Positions 16,210-24,723 of a stretch of 64,000 nt of DNA are shown piece after piece (positions within the stretch are counted from its first letter, which is position 1; each line of letters opens with the position of its first letter). The position numbers and the translations under genes were made by a program. Below the pieces are notes generated by a model, which was not told where the DNA came from, ran no database searches, and saw only the letters and a program-made list of their open reading frames with translations. Origin of the DNA: Amycolatopsis bullii (lineage in GTDB: Bacteria > Actinomycetota > Actinomycetes > Mycobacteriales > Pseudonocardiaceae); the NCBI RefSeq assembly GCF_014654205.1, contig NZ_BNAW01000029.1, forward strand, positions 1 to 64,000. The letters are read 5' to 3'.

Positions 16210-18465
16210 ATGACCGACTCCACCGGAGTCACCGTGCACGAGACCGAAGCCGTCATCGACAACGGCCGGTTCGGCACCCGCACCGTCCGCTTCGAGACCG
16301 GCCGGCTGGCCCGCCAGGCCGCCGGCGCCGTGGTCGCGTACCTCGACGAAGAGACCATGCTGCTCTCGGCGACGACCGCGTCGAAGCACCCGAAGGAGCA
16401 CTTCGACTTCTTCCCGCTGACCGTCGACGTCGAAGAGCGCATGTACGCCGCGGGCCGCATCCCGGGCGCGTTCTTCCGCCGAGAGGGCCGCCCGTCGACC
16501 GACGCGATCCTCACCGCCCGCCTGATCGACCGCCCGCTGCGCCCGTCGTTCGCCGACGGTCTCCGCAACGAGATCCAGGTCGTCATCACCGTCCAGAGCC
16601 TCAACCCGGACGACCCGTACGACGTGCTGGCCATCAACGCCGCCTCGGCGTCGACCCAGATCGCCGGCCTGCCGTTCTCCGGCCCGGTCGGCGGCGTGCG
16701 CGTCGCCCTGATCGAGGACCAGTGGGTCGCGTTCCCGACGTGGACCCAGCTGGAGAAGGCGACCTTCAACATGGTCGTCGCGGGCCGCATCGTCGGTGAC
16801 GACGTCGCCATCATGATGGTCGAGGCCGAGGGCACCGAGCACACGCTCGACCTGATCGCCGCCGGCGGCAAGGCGCCCGACGAGACCTCGGTCGCCGAGG
16901 GCCTCGAGGCCGCCAAGCCGTTCATCAAGGTCCTGTGCGAGGCGCAGCAGCGCCTGGCCGCCGACGCCGCCAAGCCGACCGGCGAGTTCCCGGTCTACCC
17001 GGCCTACCAGCCGGACGTCTACGAGGCCGTCGCCGCCATCGCGACCGACGACCTGGCCCGCGCGCTGCAGATCGCCGGCAAGCAGGACCGCGACGCCGCG
17101 ACCGACGAGGTCAAGGCCGCCGTGATCGAGAAGATCGGCCTGGGCGAGGGCGAAGCCTTCGAAGGCCGTGACAAGGAGATCGGCGGGGCGTTCAAGGCCC
17201 TGACGAAGAAGATCATGCGCCAGCGCGTCCTCACGGAGAAGATCCGCATGGACGGCCGTGGCCTCACCGACATCCGGTCGCTCTCGGCCGAGGTCGCCGT
17301 GATCCCGCGGGCGCACGGTTCGGCGCTGTTCGAGCGCGGCGAAACCCAGATCCTGGGCGTCACCACGCTGAACATGCTGCGCATGGAGCAGCAGATCGAC
17401 TCGCTCTCCCCGGAGACGACGAAGCGCTACCTGCACCACTACAACTTCCCGCCCTTCTCCACCGGTGAGACCGGCCGCGTCGGTTCGCCGAAGCGCCGCG
17501 AAATCGGCCACGGCATGCTCGCCGAGCGCGCCCTGGTCCCGGTGCTGCCGAAGCGCGACGAGTTCCCGTACGCGATCCGCCAGGTCTCCGAGGCGCTGGG
17601 CTCCAACGGCTCGACGTCGATGGGCTCGGTCTGCGCGTCCACCATGGCGCTGTACAACGCCGGTGTGCCGCTGAAGGCGCCGGTCGCGGGCATCGCGATG
17701 GGCCTGGTCTCCGACGAGGTCGACGGCGAGACGCGGTACGTGGCGCTCACCGACATCCTCGGCGCCGAGGACGCCCTGGGCGACATGGACTTCAAGGTCG
17801 CCGGCACCAAGGACATCATCACCGCGCTGCAGCTCGACACGAAGCTCGACGGCATCCCGTCGGAGGTCCTCGCGGCCGCGCTGAAGCAGGCGAAGGACGC
17901 CCGCAGCACCATCCTCGAGGTCATCGCCGAGGCGATCGACGGCCCGGACGAGATGAGCCCGTTCGCGCCGCGCGTCACCTCCGTGAAGATCCCGGTCGAC
18001 AAGATCGGCGAGGTCATCGGCCCGAAGGGCAAGATGATCAACTCGATCACCGAGGAGACCGGCGCCGACATCTCCATCGAGGACGACGGCACGATCTACG
18101 TGGGCGCGGCCGACGGCCCGTCGGCGGAGGCGGCGATCGACAAGATCAACGCCATCGCCAACCCGCAGCTGCCCAAGGTCGGCGAGCGCTTCCTCGGCAC
18201 CGTGGTGAAGACGGCCGCGTTCGGCGCGTTCGTCTCGCTGCTGCCGGGCAAGGACGGCCTGGTGCACATCTCGAAGCTGGGCAACGGCAAGCGGATCGCC
18301 AAGGTCGAGGACGTGGTCAACGTGGGCGACAAGCTCCGCGTCGAGATCGCCGACATCGACAACCGCGGCAAGATCAGCCTGATCGTGGTCAAGGACGACG
18401 AGGCCGCCAAGCCCGCCGAGGGCGGCGAGCAGCCGGCCGACGCCGACAAGGCCGACGCCAAGTAA
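16210..18465 (+). CDS. pnp: polynucleotide phosphorylase
   Basis: 751 residues. Two RNase PH-like domains (about 1-240 and 330-560, the second with FPPFSTGETGRVGSPKRREIGHG and MGSVCAS), then a KH domain (IPVDKIGEVIGPKGKMIN near 600) and S1 domain (GERFLGTVVKTAAFGAFV near 665), ending in an acidic Ala-rich tail. A 3'-5' phosphorolytic exoribonuclease, in actinobacteria also the main RNA 3'-polymerase (guanosine pentaphosphate synthetase). The ATG has AAAGAGGAG upstream; earlier in-frame GTGs lack such support. Confidence 0.98.
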   Translation: MTDSTGVTVHETEAVIDNGRFGTRTVRFETGRLARQAAGAVVAYLDEETMLLSATTASKHPKEHFDFFPLTVDVEERMYAAGRIPGAFFRREGRPSTDAILTARLIDRPLRPSFADGLRNEIQVVITVQSLNPDDPYDVLAINAASASTQIAGLPFSGPVGGVRVALIEDQWVAFPTWTQLEKATFNMVVAGRIVGDDVAIMMVEAEGTEHTLDLIAAGGKAPDETSVAEGLEAAKPFIKVLCEAQQRLAADAAKPTGEFPVYPAYQPDVYEAVAAIATDDLARALQIAGKQDRDAATDEVKAAVIEKIGLGEGEAFEGRDKEIGGAFKALTKKIMRQRVLTEKIRMDGRGLTDIRSLSAEVAVIPRAHGSALFERGETQILGVTTLNMLRMEQQIDSLSPETTKRYLHHYNFPPFSTGETGRVGSPKRREIGHGMLAERALVPVLPKRDEFPYAIRQVSEALGSNGSTSMGSVCASTMALYNAGVPLKAPVAGIAMGLVSDEVDGETRYVALTDILGAEDALGDMDFKVAGTKDIITALQLDTKLDGIPSEVLAAALKQAKDARSTILEVIAEAIDGPDEMSPFAPRVTSVKIPVDKIGEVIGPKGKMINSITEETGADISIEDDGTIYVGAADGPSAEAAIDKINAIANPQLPKVGERFLGTVVKTAAFGAFVSLLPGKDGLVHISKLGNGKRIAKVEDVVNVGDKLRVEIADIDNRGKISLIVVKDDEAAKPAEGGEQPADADKADAK

Positions 18466-18483
18466 GACAGCTCGTTTCTGGTT

Positions 18484-18523
18484 CGTGAAGGCCACCTCGG
18501 GATGTCCCGAGGTGGCCTTCACG
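18484..18523 (+). terminator. pnp terminator hairpin
   Basis: Perfect 19-bp inverted repeat beginning CGTGAAGGCC and separated by only 2 nt, located 18 nt after the pnp stop. A similarly built GTGAAGGCC hairpin follows rnj. No T-run, as is common in high-GC actinobacteria. Confidence 0.85.
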
Positions 18524-18543
18524 GCAAATTGAGTAAGGAACCC

Positions 18544-19908
18544 ATGGCACGGCAGGTTTCCGGGCACGAGCAGCCCGTCGGCACCACCCGCACGCTGGAG
18601 TCCACTTCGGACGGTGCGGTCGTCAAGCGCAGCGTCCTGCCGGGCGGCCTGCGCGTGATCACCGAGCACGTCCCCGCGTCGCGCTCGGCCACGGTCGGGC
18701 TGTGGGTCGGCATCGGCTCCCGCGACGAGCCGGCCGCCGTCGCCGGTGCCGCGCACTACCTCGAGCACCTGCTGTTCAAGGGCACGAAACACCGCGACGC
18801 CACGCAGATCGCCGAGGAGATCGACGCGGTCGGCGGCGAGTTCAACGCCTTCACGGCCAAGGAACACACCTGCTACTACGCGCAGGTGCTCGACGCCGAC
18901 CTCCCGCTCGCCGTGGACCTGGTCACCGACGTCGTCTTCGACGCGCTGTGCACCGACCGCGACATGGACATGGAACGCAGCGTCGTCCTCGAAGAGATTT
19001 CGATGCGCGACGACGACCCCGAGGACCTCCTGCACGAGACGTTCGTGACGGCCATCCTCGGCGACCACCCCCTCGGCCGCCCGGTGCTCGGCACCGAGAA
19101 GTCGATCATCGAGATGTCCCCGGCCGCGCTGCGGAACTTCTACAAGCGCCGCTACACGCTGCCGCGGATGGTCCTGTCGGTGGCCGGGAACATCGACCAC
19201 AGCCAGGTGCTGCGGCTGGTCCGCAAGGCGCTCGGCGAGCGTCTGGCCGGCACCGCGACGCCGATCGCGCCCCGCGAGGGCCGCGCCCGGATCAAGACCC
19301 CGCCGAAGCTGGCCCTGCACACCGACGACACCGAGCAGGCGCACGTCATGCTCGGCCTGCGGTCGCTGTCCCGCCACGACGACCGCCGCTTCGCGCTGTC
19401 GGTGCTCAACGCGGCCCTCGGCGGCGGGATGAGCTCGCGGCTGTTCCAGGAGATCCGGGAGCAGCGCGGGCTGGCGTACCAGGTGTACTCGTCGGTCGCG
19501 AGCTACGCCGACACCGGGCACATGGCCGTGTACGCGGGTTGCCAGCCGGAGAAGCTCGGCGACGTTGCCGGCGTCATCCGCGAGGTGCTCGACAAGGTCG
19601 GCGTCGACGGCCTCACCGACGCCGAGGTGGCCCGCGCCAAGGGCCAGCTGCGCGGCGGGCTGGTGCTGGGCCTGGAGGACACGTCGTCGCGGATGTCGCG
19701 GATCGGCAAGAACGAGCTCAACTACGGCCGCTACCTGGGCGTCGACGACACGATCGCCCGCATCGACGCGGTCACCGCGGACGACGTGTGTGCGCTCGCT
19801 CGCACTTTGTTCGCCAGGCCCGGTGGCGTCTCCGCGGCGGCGGTCGTCGGCCCGTACGCTCACGCCGACGAACTTCCTGACGACCTGCACGAGGTGATCG
19901 CTTCATGA
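18544..19908 (+). CDS. M16-family zinc metallopeptidase (PepR-like)
   Basis: 454 residues. Inverted zinc-binding motif HYLEH (71-75) with a downstream glutamate in the family position, an N-terminal active domain and a C-terminal non-catalytic M16_C domain, the mitochondrial-processing-peptidase layout. Corresponds by position to M. tuberculosis Rv2782c (pepR), after pnp and before dapB. ATG chosen over an upstream in-frame start that lies inside the terminator. The stop overlaps dapB by ATGA. Confidence 0.93.
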   Translation: MARQVSGHEQPVGTTRTLESTSDGAVVKRSVLPGGLRVITEHVPASRSATVGLWVGIGSRDEPAAVAGAAHYLEHLLFKGTKHRDATQIAEEIDAVGGEFNAFTAKEHTCYYAQVLDADLPLAVDLVTDVVFDALCTDRDMDMERSVVLEEISMRDDDPEDLLHETFVTAILGDHPLGRPVLGTEKSIIEMSPAALRNFYKRRYTLPRMVLSVAGNIDHSQVLRLVRKALGERLAGTATPIAPREGRARIKTPPKLALHTDDTEQAHVMLGLRSLSRHDDRRFALSVLNAALGGGMSSRLFQEIREQRGLAYQVYSSVASYADTGHMAVYAGCQPEKLGDVAGVIREVLDKVGVDGLTDAEVARAKGQLRGGLVLGLEDTSSRMSRIGKNELNYGRYLGVDDTIARIDAVTADDVCALARTLFARPGGVSAAAVVGPYAHADELPDDLHEVIAS

Positions 19909-20645
19909 CCATCAACGTCGGTGTGCTCGGTGCGCGCGGCCGGATGGGCGCGACGGTGGTGAACGCCGTCGAGGGCGCGTCGGACCTGAAGCTCGTGGCG
20001 GCGCTGGACGCGGGCGACGACTTCGCGGCGCTCGCCGACGCCCAGGTGGTCGTCGACTTCACCCACCCCGACGCGGTCATGGGCAACCTGGAGTACCTGG
20101 TCGAGCACGACATCCACGCGGTCGTCGGCACCACCGGCTTCAGCGAGGATCGGCTGGCGTCGTTGCGTGCGCTGCTGGAGCCGAAGCCGGAGCTGGGCGT
20201 GCTGATCGCGCCGAACTTCGCCCTTGGCGCGGTTCTCGCGATGCGGTTCGCGGCCCAGGCGGCGAAGTTCTACGCCTCGGCGGAGATCATCGAGCTGCAC
20301 CACAACCGCAAGGCCGACGCGCCTTCGGGCACCGCCGCGCACACCGCCCGGATGATCGCGGCCGCGCGCGCGGAAGCGGGCGTGACGCCGGGTCCGGACG
20401 CGACGACGTCCGAACTGGACGGCGCCCGTGGAGCGACGGTCGAGGAGGTCCGCGTGCACTCGGTCCGCCTGCCGGGCCTGGTCGCGCACGAGGAGATCCT
20501 GTTCGGCGGCGAGGGGGAGACCCTGACGATCCGCCACGACTCCCTCGACCGGACGTCCTTCATGCCGGGCGTGCTGCTCGGCGTGCGCGAGGTGCTGAAG
20601 CGCCCCGGCCTGACGGTCGGCCTGGAAAACGTCCTCGACCTGTGA
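19905..20645 (+). CDS. dapB: 4-hydroxy-tetrahydrodipicolinate reductase
   Basis: 246 residues. NAD(P)-binding GVLGARGRMG (4-13), GTTGF near 77, catalytic EIIELHHNRKADAPSGTA with the conserved His pair and Lys, and C-terminal GVLLGVREVLKRPGLTVGLENVL. Reduces the DapA product in lysine/meso-DAP synthesis, needed for peptidoglycan. ATGA overlap with the M16 gene and GTGA overlap with the next gene indicate an operon. dapA lies 13 kb away with rnj. Confidence 0.97.
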   Translation: MTINVGVLGARGRMGATVVNAVEGASDLKLVAALDAGDDFAALADAQVVVDFTHPDAVMGNLEYLVEHDIHAVVGTTGFSEDRLASLRALLEPKPELGVLIAPNFALGAVLAMRFAAQAAKFYASAEIIELHHNRKADAPSGTAAHTARMIAAARAEAGVTPGPDATTSELDGARGATVEEVRVHSVRLPGLVAHEEILFGGEGETLTIRHDSLDRTSFMPGVLLGVREVLKRPGLTVGLENVLDL

Positions 20646-21088
20646 AGGCCCGCAATGTGGCGCTGCTGCTGACGGCGGCGCTGATCGTCTACCTGTTCCT
20701 GCTGGCGGACCGGGCGTTCGCCCTGTTCAAGACAGGCACGGGGGCCGGGATCGCGCTGGGTGCGGGCGTCCTGCTGCTGCCGGTGCTGGGCATCTGGGTC
20801 GTGGTGGTGACCTGGCGCAACGGCCTGCAGATCCAGCGCCTGTCCCGCCGCCTGGACGCCGAGGGCGCGCTCCCGGACGTCTCGGACCTCCCGCGCCGCC
20901 CCTCGGGCCGCGTCGATCGCGAAGCGGCCGACGCGTGGTTCGAGCAGCGCCGCGCGGAGGTCGAGGCCGACCAGGGGAACTGGCGGGTCTGGTACAAGCT
21001 CGCGTACGCCTACGACATCGCCGGCGACCGGCGCCGAGCCCGCGAGACGATGAAGAAGGCCGTCGAGCTGGAGGCCGCCGACCGATGA
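20642..21088 (+). CDS. membrane protein with short TPR-like tail
   Basis: 148 residues. Two N-terminal transmembrane helices (about 5-25 and 36-60) followed by a cytoplasmic segment ending WRVWYKLAYAYDIAGDRRRARETMKKAVELE, a single TPR-like helical pair. Overlaps dapB by GTGA, so translated with it. Such a gene follows dapB in many actinomycetes; no function is known to me. Confidence 0.8.
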   Translation: MKARNVALLLTAALIVYLFLLADRAFALFKTGTGAGIALGAGVLLLPVLGIWVVVVTWRNGLQIQRLSRRLDAEGALPDVSDLPRRPSGRVDREAADAWFEQRRAEVEADQGNWRVWYKLAYAYDIAGDRRRARETMKKAVELEAADR

Positions 21089-21116
21089 CAGGGCACTTTC
21101 ACGTGAAGGTGCCCTG
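21089..21116 (+). terminator. palindromic hairpin after the dapB operon
   Basis: A 28-nt near-perfect palindrome of two 14-nt arms with one G-U pair and no loop bases, starting directly after the preceding stop codon. Likely 3' end of the M16-dapB operon. Confidence 0.7.
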
Positions 21117-21135
21117 CTCTGGCAGGCTGGACGCA

Positions 21136-21904
21136 GTGACGTTGCTGCTGAAGCTTGTGCTGGCTCCGCTGCTGGTGGTCGGCTCGTCGCTGGCCGGACG
21201 GCGCTGGGGGCCGGGCCTGACCGGCCTGCTGGGAGCCCACTCCAAAGAGAACGCTGCCGGTCGTCGCCGGGCCGATCCTGCTGATCACCTACCTGGAGCA
21301 CGGCCCGGCGTTCGTCGCCCGGGCGGCGACGGCGTCGCTGCTGGGGCTGGTGTCGCTGGCCGCGTTCGCCGTGGTGTTCGCGCGGGTGTCCCGGGCCCGC
21401 GGCTGGGTGGGCGCACTGGTGGTCGGCTGGCTCGTCTGCCTGGCGCTGGATTTGGCCCTGTCCTTCGCGCCGGTGCCGGTGTGGGTGGCGCTCGGGCTGG
21501 CGTGGGCGGCGGCCTGGGCGGGCATCCGGTTCCTGCCGGAGCCGGGGGAAGCAGGGCCGGTGCGGCTGCCGTGGTGGGACCTGCCCGCCCGCGTGGTGGC
21601 GACGGCCGCGCTCGTGCCGGCCCTGACGGCCGCGGCCGGACGCCTCGGCCCGGACCTGACGGGCGTGCTGGCGCCCTTCCCGACCGGGACGAGCGTGGTG
21701 GCCGTGTTCGCGCTGGCGCAAGCCGGTCCGGCGGCGGCCGCGGCGACCACGCGCGGAGTGCTGCGCGGGCTCGGTGGGTTTTCGGCGTTTTGTTTTCTGG
21801 TGGCGGTGCCGGCGGAGCCGATCGGCGGGTGGGCTTTCCCGGTCGCGGTCCTGGGAACCGGGGTGTGGCAATTCGCTGACAGTTGTCGTTCATTCGGGAA
21901 ATGA
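21136..21904 (+). pseudogene. membrane protein broken by a 16-bp insertion
   Basis: From GTG 21136 the frame reads MTLLLKLVLAPLLVVGSSL then AGRRWGPGLTGLLGA, the start of a known family of small integral membrane proteins with an RRWGP motif. It then turns into HSKENAAGRRR, non-membrane sequence. The proper continuation, LPVVAGPILLITYLEHGPAF, is found one frame over from 21254 and stays open to 21904. Removing 16 bases (21238-21253, position ambiguous by a base or so) restores one frame of about 250 residues and several membrane helices. Translation from GTG 21350 could still give a truncated product. Confidence 0.75.
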
Positions 21905-21927
21905 GCGCGGTTCGTACTATCGGCCGC

Positions 21928-22761
21928 ATGAAACCGACTTCGTCTTCTCCGGGTTGCCGGGCGTTGTCCGCGTCGCTGCGTGAGGTGCGTGAAGCGCGGA
22001 AGTTCGGGTTGCGCGAGCTGGCCCGGGCCCTGGAAGTGGATCCGCGGTTGCTGTCGCAGTGGGAGCTGGGGATCCGGGTGCCGCCGATCGAGGAGGTGGC
22101 CCGGATTCTCGGGTATCTGCGGGTGGATCGGGTGGTGACGAGCCGGATCCTGGACTTGGTGCGGCACGCGAGGGAGCTGAACTGGCTAGACTCCAACCCG
22201 TCCGACCTGCCCGCCGCGCTCACGGCGGTGATGCAGTGCGAGCGGACGGCCAGCCTGATCACCAACTGGTCCCCGCTGATCATTCCTGGCTTGCTGCAGA
22301 CCCCCGACTACGCGCGCGTCTTGCTCTCCGCTTCCGATATCAAGGCTGAGGATGTCGATGCGCGGCTGGTGGCTCGCCTGAAACGGCAGCGGATCTTGTC
22401 CGGTTACGAGCCGGTCCGGCTCAATGCCATCATCTCCGAAATGGCGATCCGCGAGGTGGTCGGCGATGCGGACATCATGTCGGACCAGATCGACCACCTG
22501 CTCCGGTTAGCTGTTACATCTAACATTTCAGTGCGTATCGTGCCTGCCGACGTGGAGTATCACCCGGGCAAGAATGGCATGTTCGCCTTATTCGACTTTC
22601 CAAGTGAGCCGTCGATCGTGTTCATCGAGCATCATCATGCCTGCGCCTTCGTCAACGAGTTGGAGGCTACCGTCAGGTATCAGAAGCTCGTTAAGCTCTT
22701 GCAGGACAAGGCATTGACCGAAGACGCCTCGCGGGACCTGCTTCGGGAGGCGGCGCGATAA
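21928..22761 (+). CDS. XRE-family regulator with DUF5753
   Basis: 277 residues. N-terminal HTH_31/XRE domain (about 10-65: SLREVREARKFGLRELARAL then VDPRLLSQWELGIRVPPIEE), then the DUF5753 domain (about 95-270: SPLIIPGLLQTPDYARVLL, NAIISEMAIREVVG, PSIVFIEHHH). These occur in many paralogues in actinomycetes, paired with DUF397 proteins, and some influence development or antibiotic production. TACTAT 7 nt before the ATG suggests a leaderless mRNA. GC content drops clearly in the last third. Confidence 0.92.
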   Translation: MKPTSSSPGCRALSASLREVREARKFGLRELARALEVDPRLLSQWELGIRVPPIEEVARILGYLRVDRVVTSRILDLVRHARELNWLDSNPSDLPAALTAVMQCERTASLITNWSPLIIPGLLQTPDYARVLLSASDIKAEDVDARLVARLKRQRILSGYEPVRLNAIISEMAIREVVGDADIMSDQIDHLLRLAVTSNISVRIVPADVEYHPGKNGMFALFDFPSEPSIVFIEHHHACAFVNELEATVRYQKLVKLLQDKALTEDASRDLLREAAR

Positions 22762-22774
22762 GGTCGGAGGCATC

Positions 22775-22954
22775 GTGCTCACGTGGCGGAAGTCGAGCTA
22801 CACCACACACACGGAATGCGTCGAGGTTTTCCTCGCCGAAACCGTCGGGGTGCGGGACACCAAAGCCCGTCACCTGGGCCAGCTCACCGTCTCGCGCGCC
22901 GCTTGGTCCGCGCTGATCTCAGTGGTGGAGCCAGCCCGCGAAGACCGCAGGTGA
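22775..22954 (+). CDS. DUF397 domain protein
   Basis: 59 residues from GTG: starts LTWRKSSYTTHTECVEVFL and continues GVRDTKARHLGQLTVSRAAW, the WRKSS..CVEV..VRDSK..L.F....W pattern of DUF397. Partner of the XRE-DUF5753 gene 13 bp upstream; such pairs are proposed to act like regulator/antagonist or toxin-antitoxin-like couples. SD-like GGAGG lies 6 nt upstream. Its last 36 bp overlap the convergent membrane-protein gene. Confidence 0.85.
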   Translation: MLTWRKSSYTTHTECVEVFLAETVGVRDTKARHLGQLTVSRAAWSALISVVEPAREDRR

Positions 22955-23437
22955 AGCCGCTATCAAACTGAAGCGGATCCACCTTCCGGCGAGACCCGTC
23001 GTCAAGAACGTCGCCAGGCGCATCCGCACCAGCCCCGCGAGCACGCTCGTCGCCATGAACGGGGGCAACCCCACCAGGGAGCTCACCCCGTACGTCCCGG
23101 CCATCCAGTGCGGGTGCCGGTGGCACCGCTCGCGCAGCCGGTCGACCCATCCGCGCACCCGCTTCGTCCGCAGCTGCCAGCGCACGCGCCGGGGTGTCAG
23201 CGGGCGCTCGCGGTGCAGCCGGTCGTGCAGCGGCTTCGGCAGCTTGATCGTCCCGCGCGCGGCCAGGTAGTACAGCGTCTTCCCGGCGATCTGCCCGACG
23301 GCCACCGCCGCCCCGAGCCACAGCCAGTGCAGCCCCGGCTGGCTCGCGCACAAGCCCAGCAGGAACACCTCGGCGTTGATCAGCGGCACGATGGCCGAAC
23401 CGAACGCGACGCCCAGCGTCAGCAGGATCCAGCTCAT
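22919..23437 (-). CDS. DedA/VTT-like membrane protein
   Basis: 172 residues, MSWILLTLGVAFGSAIVPLI start, about four hydrophobic segments, with GLCASQPGLHWLWLGAAVAVGQIAGKTLYY and GVSSLVGLPPFMATSVLAG resembling the re-entrant loops of VTT/DedA proteins. Family members are lipid flippase-like. The start is fixed by AGGAGGTGA just upstream. Basic central loop. Family assignment is by pattern, so moderate. Confidence 0.78.
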   Translation of the reverse strand: MSWILLTLGVAFGSAIVPLINAEVFLLGLCASQPGLHWLWLGAAVAVGQIAGKTLYYLAARGTIKLPKPLHDRLHRERPLTPRRVRWQLRTKRVRGWVDRLRERCHRHPHWMAGTYGVSSLVGLPPFMATSVLAGLVRMRLATFLTTGLAGRWIRFSLIAASPAVFAGWLHH

Positions 23438-23590
23438 CGTGTCACCTCCTGAATATCGCTCGCGTTCTTCCAAGTTATCAGTTCGAAATCACCGCGCACG
23501 GGGGTTAGCCCCCGTCTTCGGCGGGTGGTCCGCACCAGAAGATCACCTGCCGGACGGCTTCCGGTCACCTCCCGCCGGAACACTGACGGG

Positions 23591-24256
23591 GTGGCCGCCG
23601 ACCGACCCCGTACGCCCGCTGACCGATTCGGCGCCCTCTGCCGGACCGTCGTGCGCTTCCTGCCACTGGGTCTGTCGCGGATCGTGGCGCCGACGTTTCT
23701 CGGGTTCTGCCTGATCAACGGGTTCACCTTCGGCGTCGACCTCGGGCTGCTCACCGTCTTCCACGGCGTGCTCGGCTGGCCGGTGTGGCTGGCGATCACG
23801 CTGGCTTACGTCTGCGCGTTCGGGCTGAGCTTCGCGCTGAACCGGACGTTCAACTTCCATTCCCACGCCGCCGTCGGAATCCAGCTCGGGCTTTACATCG
23901 TGGCGATCGCTGTCAATTACGCGGCATTTCTGCTGGGTGTGGGCGCGGGGCTGACGGCGCTGGGCGTCGAATACCACGTCTCGCGGCTGGTCGCGGGTGC
24001 GTGCGAGGGCGTGTTCATGTACGCCGTGATGCGGTGGGTGATCTTCCGGGACTCAGCTCAGGGTGAGGTCGAGGGTGCCGGTGAGGCGGACCTCGCGGAC
24101 CATGCGGTCGCCGGTGTCGAGGGTGCGGACGGTGCCGTCGGGGTTCCAGCCGGCCCGGCGGTAGAAGCCGAGGGTGGCGTGGTCGCCCTGGGCGACCCAG
24201 GCGATGCCGCGGGAGGCACCGTCGGCCCGCAGGCCCGCGGCGGCCGTCGCGAGTAG
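23591..24256 (+). CDS. GtrA-like membrane protein with unusual C-terminal extension
   Basis: 221 residues from GTG (another GTG at 23525 is possible; neither has a clear SD). Four transmembrane helices with FCLINGFTFGVDLGLLTVF, LAYVCAFGLSFALNRTFNF and the GtrA-type end FMYAVMRWVIFRD. GtrA proteins help move polyprenyl-linked sugars. After residue about 155 the frame lacks a stop and runs 204 bp antisense through the GNAT gene as a Gly/Ala/Glu-rich tail, probably a non-native extension from a lost stop. Confidence 0.8.
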   Translation: MAADRPRTPADRFGALCRTVVRFLPLGLSRIVAPTFLGFCLINGFTFGVDLGLLTVFHGVLGWPVWLAITLAYVCAFGLSFALNRTFNFHSHAAVGIQLGLYIVAIAVNYAAFLLGVGAGLTALGVEYHVSRLVAGACEGVFMYAVMRWVIFRDSAQGEVEGAGEADLADHAVAGVEGADGAVGVPAGPAVEAEGGVVALGDPGDAAGGTVGPQARGGRRE

Positions 24257-24610
24257 CCGTCCGGCGTGGCCCCGGCGGCCCCACCGCGGCTCGACGAGCA
24301 GGGTGGCGATCAGCCCGGTCGTGTCCGCGTCCTCGGGCAGGCTCCCGTCGGCCTGGGCGACCTCGTCTTCGGGCGCGCGGCCGGCGACGCAGAAGCCGAC
24401 GGTGAACTCGCCCTCGGTGGCGACGTAGACGAGGCTGCCGGGGTAGTCGATCGTTTCGGTCCAGGTGCCGGCGAGGTCGGTGGCGTCCAGTTGCGCGAGG
24501 GCTTGCTTGCCGAGCAGGTCCTCGTAGGCGGCGTGCCAGGTTTCGCGCTGGATGCGGGCGATCTCCGCGGCGTCGGACAGATCGGCGGGACGGACGGCGG
24601 CGTCGCTCAT
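24053..24610 (-). CDS. GNAT-family N-acetyltransferase
   Basis: 185 residues. Acetyl-CoA-binding motif A: IATLLVEPRWGRRGHAGRLL near 105-125 (V..RRGHAGRLL for the Q/RxxGxG/A loop), followed by GIAWVAQGDHATLGFYRRAGW, the motif B end typical of GNATs. TAATTT 7 nt before the ATG suggests a leaderless mRNA. Substrate unknown. Its 3' third is overlapped by the GtrA reading frame. Confidence 0.88.
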   Translation of the reverse strand: MSDAAVRPADLSDAAEIARIQRETWHAAYEDLLGKQALAQLDATDLAGTWTETIDYPGSLVYVATEGEFTVGFCVAGRAPEDEVAQADGSLPEDADTTGLIATLLVEPRWGRRGHAGRLLATAAAGLRADGASRGIAWVAQGDHATLGFYRRAGWNPDGTVRTLDTGDRMVREVRLTGTLDLTLS

Positions 24611-24723
24611 GGGCCTGAAATTAGTACAGCGGAGCGCAGCTCCTCCGTTGAGGGCGGTGGTGGGGGCATGGATGGACTGGGGGCCCGGTTTTTGTCGGTG
24701 GTGGGTGGCACCATGACCTCACC

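Noticed and set aside
16126..19890. Very long open frame on the minus strand (1254 codons) through pnp and the M16 gene
   Set aside because: Antisense shadow caused by GC-rich third positions; no domain signature, and both plus-strand genes are unmistakable.
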